Under the pieces are notes generated by a model that worked only from the letters and a program-made list of their open reading frames with translations, was not told the origin of the DNA and made no database searches. Below are positions 58,762 to 64,000 of a DNA stretch of 64,000 nucleotides, one piece after another (the stretch's first letter is position 1; every line of letters starts with the position of its first letter). The DNA is from Larimichthys crocea. Lineage: Eukaryota; Chordata; Actinopteri; Sciaenidae. The position numbers were made by a program, and so were the translations under genes. The DNA lies in NCBI RefSeq assembly GCF_000972845.2, contig NC_040016.1:20550005-20614004 (forward strand). Direction: 5' to 3'.

Positions 58762-59490
58762 ATCCATCCATCCATTTCCTTCCATTTATCTGCTGTCAGG
58801 TCACAGTGGCAGCAGGTTTAGCAGGGCACCCCAGGCGTCCCTCTTCCGAGGCATTCCCAGGCCAGATGGGCAATATAGTCTAGCCCCTCCAGCAGGTTCT
58901 GGGTCTGCCCCGGGTTCTCCTTGTCAGTTGAACGTGCCTGGAACACCTCCAAATGAAGGCGCCCAGGGGGCATCCTAACCGAATGCCCTAACTGCTTCAG
59001 CTTGCTTCTTTCGTTGTGAAGGAGCAATGGCTCTACTTCGAGCTCCCTCTGGATGTCTGAGCTGCTCATTCTGTCTCTAAGGCTGAACCCAGCCGACCTG
59101 TGGAAGACGTTCATTTCGGCTGCATGTGTCTGCAGTCTTATTCTTTCAGCTTGTGACCACAGGTGAGAGTTGGGGCATCAATAGACTTGAAAATCGAGAG
59201 CTTTTGCTTCCGGCTCAGCTCCCTTTTCCCCACAACGGTCCGGTACAATGTCGACAATATTGCCAACGTTACGCCAATCCATCTTGAGCTCCAGTTTCCG
59301 GTCATGCGTGAGCCCCAACATACTTGAACTCCTTCGCTTGGGGTAGCAACTTATTCCCAACCCCAACCCACCATATAGTGCCTCCAAAATAAGAATGAAA
59401 TGGAACAAACTTTCTGCTCTCACCAAGCAATGCTTCCCACTTTATATATGCAAAAACGATATCTGTTACAAAACACAAAGTCATAGCAGA
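58762..59490 (-). pseudogene. Non-LTR retrotransposon C-terminal fragment (RTE/Rex-like)
   Basis: Read on the minus strand, the pieces follow the C-terminus of a widespread fish LINE protein. They include LLPQAKEFKYVG, RTVVGKRELSRK and LSIFKSID in shifted frames, then MNVFHRSAGFSLRDRMSSSD, ELEVEPLLLHNERS, LKQLGHSVRMPPGR and LAWECLG. The order is complete but split by several frameshifts. The 3' end meets (ATCC)n at about 58762, the usual terminal repeat of this family. Clade assignment is tentative. Confidence 0.8.
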
Positions 59491-59875
59491 GTCACCAGCA
59501 GTGCCAGACAAACTTCGCTACAATAGTCAGCAAGACAGGATGACGTTTACCAAAAAGTACACAAATACAAAAAGCAAAAAATAGTCTGAGAAAGAAAATG
59601 TGATATTACTGTGGCCTTCCTGGACGTTGATGTTTTAGTTTGACAAGTACACTGACAAAAGTTCAAGTTGTTTTTGTTGTTGTCTCTCAAAATGTGGAGA
59701 ACTGAAAGAGAAAAAATAAGAATTTGAAACTTCAGATCACTGGAATACTCAAGTGACTAACACGAAATAAAGCTGACACAACTCCTGGCATAGCTACTAT
59801 AACAATCTAGTAAACAACCAGCACCGAGTAGCTGATGAAGCATGATGCGATACCATTAACATGCACACGTAAATT

Positions 59876-60611
59876 AGCATTGTGTCTTTTAACAATCTGG
59901 TTTTTGCATACTGAACATGTTCAACTTTTCAAAACAACTTGCGTGTTTATTCTTACAGACATATATTTACAATGTGCTTTGGAAATTAACAAACTATATC
60001 ACTGACTAGTCCAGCAGCAGTCAGCCCAGCTCGGCGTCTGTCTTTCAGCCTTTTATTTCACCAACCACTAAAAGTCAGTCCAACATTTACTCTTGTCCGG
60101 CGCTTTCTTGTTCGGTCACTTACATTTTCTCTTCTTAGCTTCCTCTGTCAACGTTCCCTTTGGGTTTTTTGTCTCTGTCATCATGTCCATAGAGGCTGCT
60201 GAGTCCGGTTTCATTGCTCGCTTGCCCAGCTCTGTTTCTCATCATCCTCCTCTTCCTAGTGGTCCAGAACGCATCAGCTAACAGCAGCTACAGCTGGCAG
60301 CAGTTTACTTCACTGTCCATCAGGTTGAGGCGGAGCAGCCGGAGGACATCAGAGGAAAAACCAGAAAACATTTTCTCCATAAAATATGATCCAGTTTCAC
60401 CAGAATCAGTGAAATAGTTGGTGGCGTGTGACTTAGTGTCACGAAGCGTTACGTACTTCTTGTGGATGATCGTACCCGGAGCCCAAAGTTACTTGGAGTG
60501 AGAACAAAAGTACGAATGGCAGAGACACCGTTCACCTGATTACAAGTCAGTGTAGCATCAGCATGATTTAAAATCTGTTACTTAATGGTAAAAAACTTAC
60601 ACAATGTTGCT
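59876..60611 (+). mobile_element. TIR element family C, longest copy
   Basis: The right end TTACACAATGTTGCT (60597-60611) is the inverted complement of the left end seen at 7060. A decayed left end (AGCATTGTGTCTTTTA) lies at about 59876. The interior matches 7239-7340 (AGCCCAGCTCGGCGTCTG region) and 10895-11105 (CTAACAGCAGCTAC to GAATGGCAGAG). No transposase frame. No clear target duplication. Confidence 0.55.
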
Positions 60612-61390
60612 TTAATATATAGTGCTACTGTACACATTTAAAATATTTCAGATTTGGCGTTGTAAAATAAAATAAAAACACAATGTATATAGATAACCAT
60701 ATTATAATCTGATACAGTAAAAGCAGGTTTGGCTGTAAAACATTTCATGCTCCTGCTCGTAAATAATGGCCAGCATACTGCATCAATCTTGGAACAAATC
60801 CTCCCTACAGCAGGCAGCGCGTCAGAGACGCTTCTTTGTAAGCAAAGTTTTGCAAGCTGCTAGCGACACTGTGCTGGGTGGAAACCGAACAGAAGCAAAG
60901 CAGCCCTCAGGAGAAACACAGCGGCGTGAACCGAGGGGACCCAAAAAGTTGTTCAAACTACATTTTGTAAAGAAAAAGAATAGAATCTACAAAGTCTAAT
61001 ACAAAATGAGGCAGTCCTCCTGTCACTCACATACTGGGAAAATAAATAAGTAAAAAAAAAAACTTCTCCATGGTAGAGAGCAAAGAATAGTTTGATTTTT
61101 GTATGCAGTCCGTCATTCAGGCGCCTGTTGACCAGAAACGTGTGAATTCTGCAGAGAAGGATTAATCAACCAAACACACCTGCACCAACTCTTCACACTT
61201 TTATGAGTAATTGACAGCAAGTATTAAATCATGCATTCAAGTTCAGCTTTTTAAATTAATTCCAAACATTTTATTATTTCTCAAAAGGAAAAAAAAATGA
61301 CATAACAATCCATCTGTTACTGTCCCATCTGCGTCCTTCACAGGGAGAAAATCCACAGTGTTTTCATTTCTGTTGTATATAAACTGTATT

Positions 61391-62478
61391 TAAAGCTCCA
61401 GTGTGTAGGATTTAGTGGCATCTAGCCAGGGCCCGTCACCACAGGGGTTCTAGTTCTGCTCAAGGATGTAGGTTTACATATGGATGGCAGGCACATGTCC
61501 ATATATTTTAGAGGGACAGAAATGTTCCAACTAATATTTGATTTATTCAAATTATTTGACAAAGAGAGAGAGTGAGGGGCAGCCAAAAATATCTGTTTCT
61601 GCACGCCTCCCACTGTTTTGACAGAGAAAGGTTCAGAAATCCCCAAAATGCTTTGCAATCTGCTTGTGCTCCTTATGCAAGTGCTCTAAAAATACGTATA
61701 TTATTTGTTTTTCAAACAGTACACAGTCTCAGCTATGACTTTTTTGCTTATATCGCCTTTTAAAAGGAGGAGAAACGACTGTAAAACTATTGTTTATTTT
61801 GTCATTGCAGTTCCTTGACTGGCCACTTGACAAATCAAGTTGATCTCCATAAGTCCCCATGTTCAAATGTCCAACTTCACAGCAGAAATAAACATGTTTA
61901 CAGCCTGGTACAAAAAACAGTTTTGGTCTCTGTAGCTAATTTCCCCGTTCATGACAACTGTACTGAGAGTGAACTTCTATTTAAATTATATTAAGGCTTA
62001 AAGATATGCATAATTAACAGGTGGATGCCATTACAGTTGGCTTGTTTGAGCCCCTGGGCTTCGTTCAGCCTAAACTCCACCCATGCTCGAACGTCTTCGC
62101 CCAGTTTTTGATTGGTGGAGCTGGTGAAGGCAGGACTGCCAAGATGGCGATGACCAGAGCCACTACGCTTGAGCTTCGAAATGTCTCTCCAGAAACCTGT
62201 GGGTGACGTCACGAATACTATGCCATTGATTTATTTATACGGTTTATCATTGCACCCAACTGAATACTGCTTGCCTCACCCTTCACTTGAATGCGTGAAT
62301 GAGGACCATGGTGGCTGCAAGTAAAAATGACCATTGACCATTCTGGGATACTTGTAGATATAAAAGACTAATTCTAAGGTAACAAAAACACAACAATCCT
62401 TATTTTCAGGCGATCATGCACTAATGAAATCATGCCATATTCATAGATCCCCCCCTAAATCTTACACACTGGACCTTT
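61391..62478 (+). mobile_element. TIR element family A split by nested insertions
   Basis: The left end TAAAGCTCCAGTGTGTAGG (from 61391) and GATTTAGTGGCATCTAG are followed by about 820 bp of other DNA. The element resumes near 62259 with AACTGAATACTGCTTGCC and runs to the right end TTACACACTGGACCTTT (to 62478). Inner DNA includes a minus-strand family B copy (61811-62215). Other inner parts (61437-61800) are unassigned. Exact insertion duplications were not found. Confidence 0.6.
61811..62215 (-). mobile_element. Dispersed repeat family B, nested copy
   Basis: On the minus strand it contains GACGTCACCCACAGGTTTCT, GCCATCTTGGCAGTCCTGCC and CCAATCAAAAACTG. It then has the core that is identical to 16449-16572 over 124 bp. 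The first portion is absent from the copy at 16262-16675, so the two are different subtypes. It lies inside a family A element. Confidence 0.65.
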
Positions 62479-62484
62479 CACAAC

Positions 62485-64000
62485 ACATTTCTAAGTTTGT
62501 AAGTATGATTTCTAATCAAGTGTCCATCTTTAGCAGCACCATAAAACAGCTTATAGGCTGACATTACCAATAAGTCAAACCCGAATCGTCTTCATATATT
62601 ATTGACTGTGCATGACCTCACTCTCTGTACAGCTTCATTCGGCGTGGCAGCAACTCACTTCAGACAGTCAAGGCTCAGTCAAGTCAAAGCACACCAACAA
62701 ATTAAAGTGAGGCTGGAGAGACGCAAACTCAAACCAATATAATATACTCTTCTGTCGGGGAGTTCACAAAGCACTGTAATGGATCAAATGAGTTTATATG
62801 ATACACATATTGAATTAAAATGAAATGAATTATGGGCAATTGTAGTTTATGAAAAACAAACTGCTATGGACACTTTGCCAGTGGCATTAAATTAAAAACC
62901 GCTAGCGGCTCAGACATTCCCATCAAAACAAGGTGTGTTCATCCATTTCATGGCCCTCTTGTTCCCCAGATGTCAACCTCGTTTCCACCCGTGATTCTTA
63001 TCCCCCAGATGTTGCTACTTCTGTTGCATGAATCCAGCCCCACTATTCTTAACATCCTCTGTAAAAATGTAATTTAGGTTTTGGACAGCTTGATTTATGC
63101 CATCATCACTGGGAGGTTATAGGTGCTGAATAAAAACCACTATTAATAATTTAATCTCCTCAGTATTGCTCGCTGCCTGCTGCTGCTGCTGCTGCACAGT
63201 GTGGGTCAGGATGCATCTGTGGCAGCAGACAAACCTGGCCAGGCTTTGTTGTTATAATTCTGACAGGCTAGAAAAGAGCCACGCAATTAAGAGCCATATC
63301 AAAGGCAGTCAGTTTGAACCCACTCTGACTATCACATGCACAACAAAATCTTACTTTCATTTAGTCTCATTTTAGATCTGTGGTCATTCTTAAAGCTGCA
63401 TTAATGAACAATGGATCACATAACTAAGAAAAACATAAGAAGAAGAAGCTGTCTCAAAAAACGTTGCCTTGCAGAATTTACATACCGCTCTGTGTTTTCT
63501 GATGAACGCTGTTTTGCAGATGAATTTTATCAGGATGGTTGACATCTCCTCCCAGACAGCCACATTCACTCTCGAGGAGTGCAAGTGAATTAGGCCAGGA
63601 GAGTTGATGTCAACTCCTTTTTTTAATGAGCTGCTTTACACAATATTCCGAGTTTGATTTGATTCCTTCAAAAACCAAGACAACACTGGTTTCTGTCACG
63701 TTTACTGTGCTCTCTTCATCCACCTTTCCAGGTGCAGAAGGCAGCTGACTTCACTGATGATTGTATGCTCTCTGCAGCAGACAGTAAATAGCTCACTGGC
63801 AACGTTGGAGACTAGTTAGTTTAGAAAGAGGAACATGGAGCACCCATTTCTATTGAACAAAACAGAGGTCAAAGGGGAGTGTAAATATTGGATTTACATT
63901 TGTCCGGCGTCCAGATTGATGCCATGCTCTAATGTTGTTAATGTCGTGTTTACAGCTCGTGGCCAAAAAATGAAAATCTATGCATGCAAGCTTTTTAGTC
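62485..64000. other. Unique DNA, no gene seen
   Basis: No repeat family or exon recognised. A (CTG)6 run lies at about 63177-63195. Short open frames on both strands show no known features. Confidence 0.5.

Overview
The window looks like nuclear DNA of a teleost fish. It is AT-rich, carries dozens of (CA/GT)n and other microsatellites, and holds many repeat types typical of ray-finned fish genomes. These include tRNA-headed SINEs, small TIR elements of several superfamilies, a Tc1-like fossil, a solo LTR and 3' fragments of non-LTR retrotransposons. All family assignments come from reading the sequence and from memory of teleost repeats; no search was run.

No complete protein-coding gene could be recognised. 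Most open frames are short and are explained by repeats, low-complexity tracts or chance. The window is best read as intergenic or large-intron DNA. One weak exon-like segment lies near 2.1-2.2 kb (minus strand). Several repeat-poor stretches could be conserved regulatory DNA (about 1.1-1.3, 2.6-2.9, 26.4-27.0, 31.9-32.3, 36.3-36.6, 46.1-46.4, 56.0-56.2 and 58.2-58.4 kb), but only a cross-species alignment can tell.

Layout: 0-5 kb is mostly unique DNA with a SINE remnant. From 5.2 to 14.2 kb lie TIR elements, among them a pogo-like MITE with TA duplications and a hAT-like element with a perfect 8-bp duplication, plus a tRNA-Phe-like sequence. From 16 to 20 kb there is a dispersed repeat with a core identical to a copy 45 kb away, a degenerate 41-bp minisatellite and long CA tracts. 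From 23 to 30 kb there is a miRNA-like hairpin, a young SINE with intact target duplications and a Tc1 fossil. From 30 to 37 kb there are dense microsatellites, a SINE, a LINE tail and an L1-like C-terminal fragment. From 38 to 50 kb there are SINEs, a solo LTR, several small DNA transposons and a TIR element carrying a piece of 28S rRNA. From 50 to 62.5 kb there are minus-strand LINE fragments, a long polypyrimidine tract and a nested repeat cluster. The last 1.5 kb looks unique.

The most notable object is the element at about 48485-49040. It has terminal inverted repeats and short flanking direct repeats, and it holds about 265 bp matching the D2 region of 28S rRNA in antisense. One end of the same family is also embedded inside the hAT-like element at 13919-14185.
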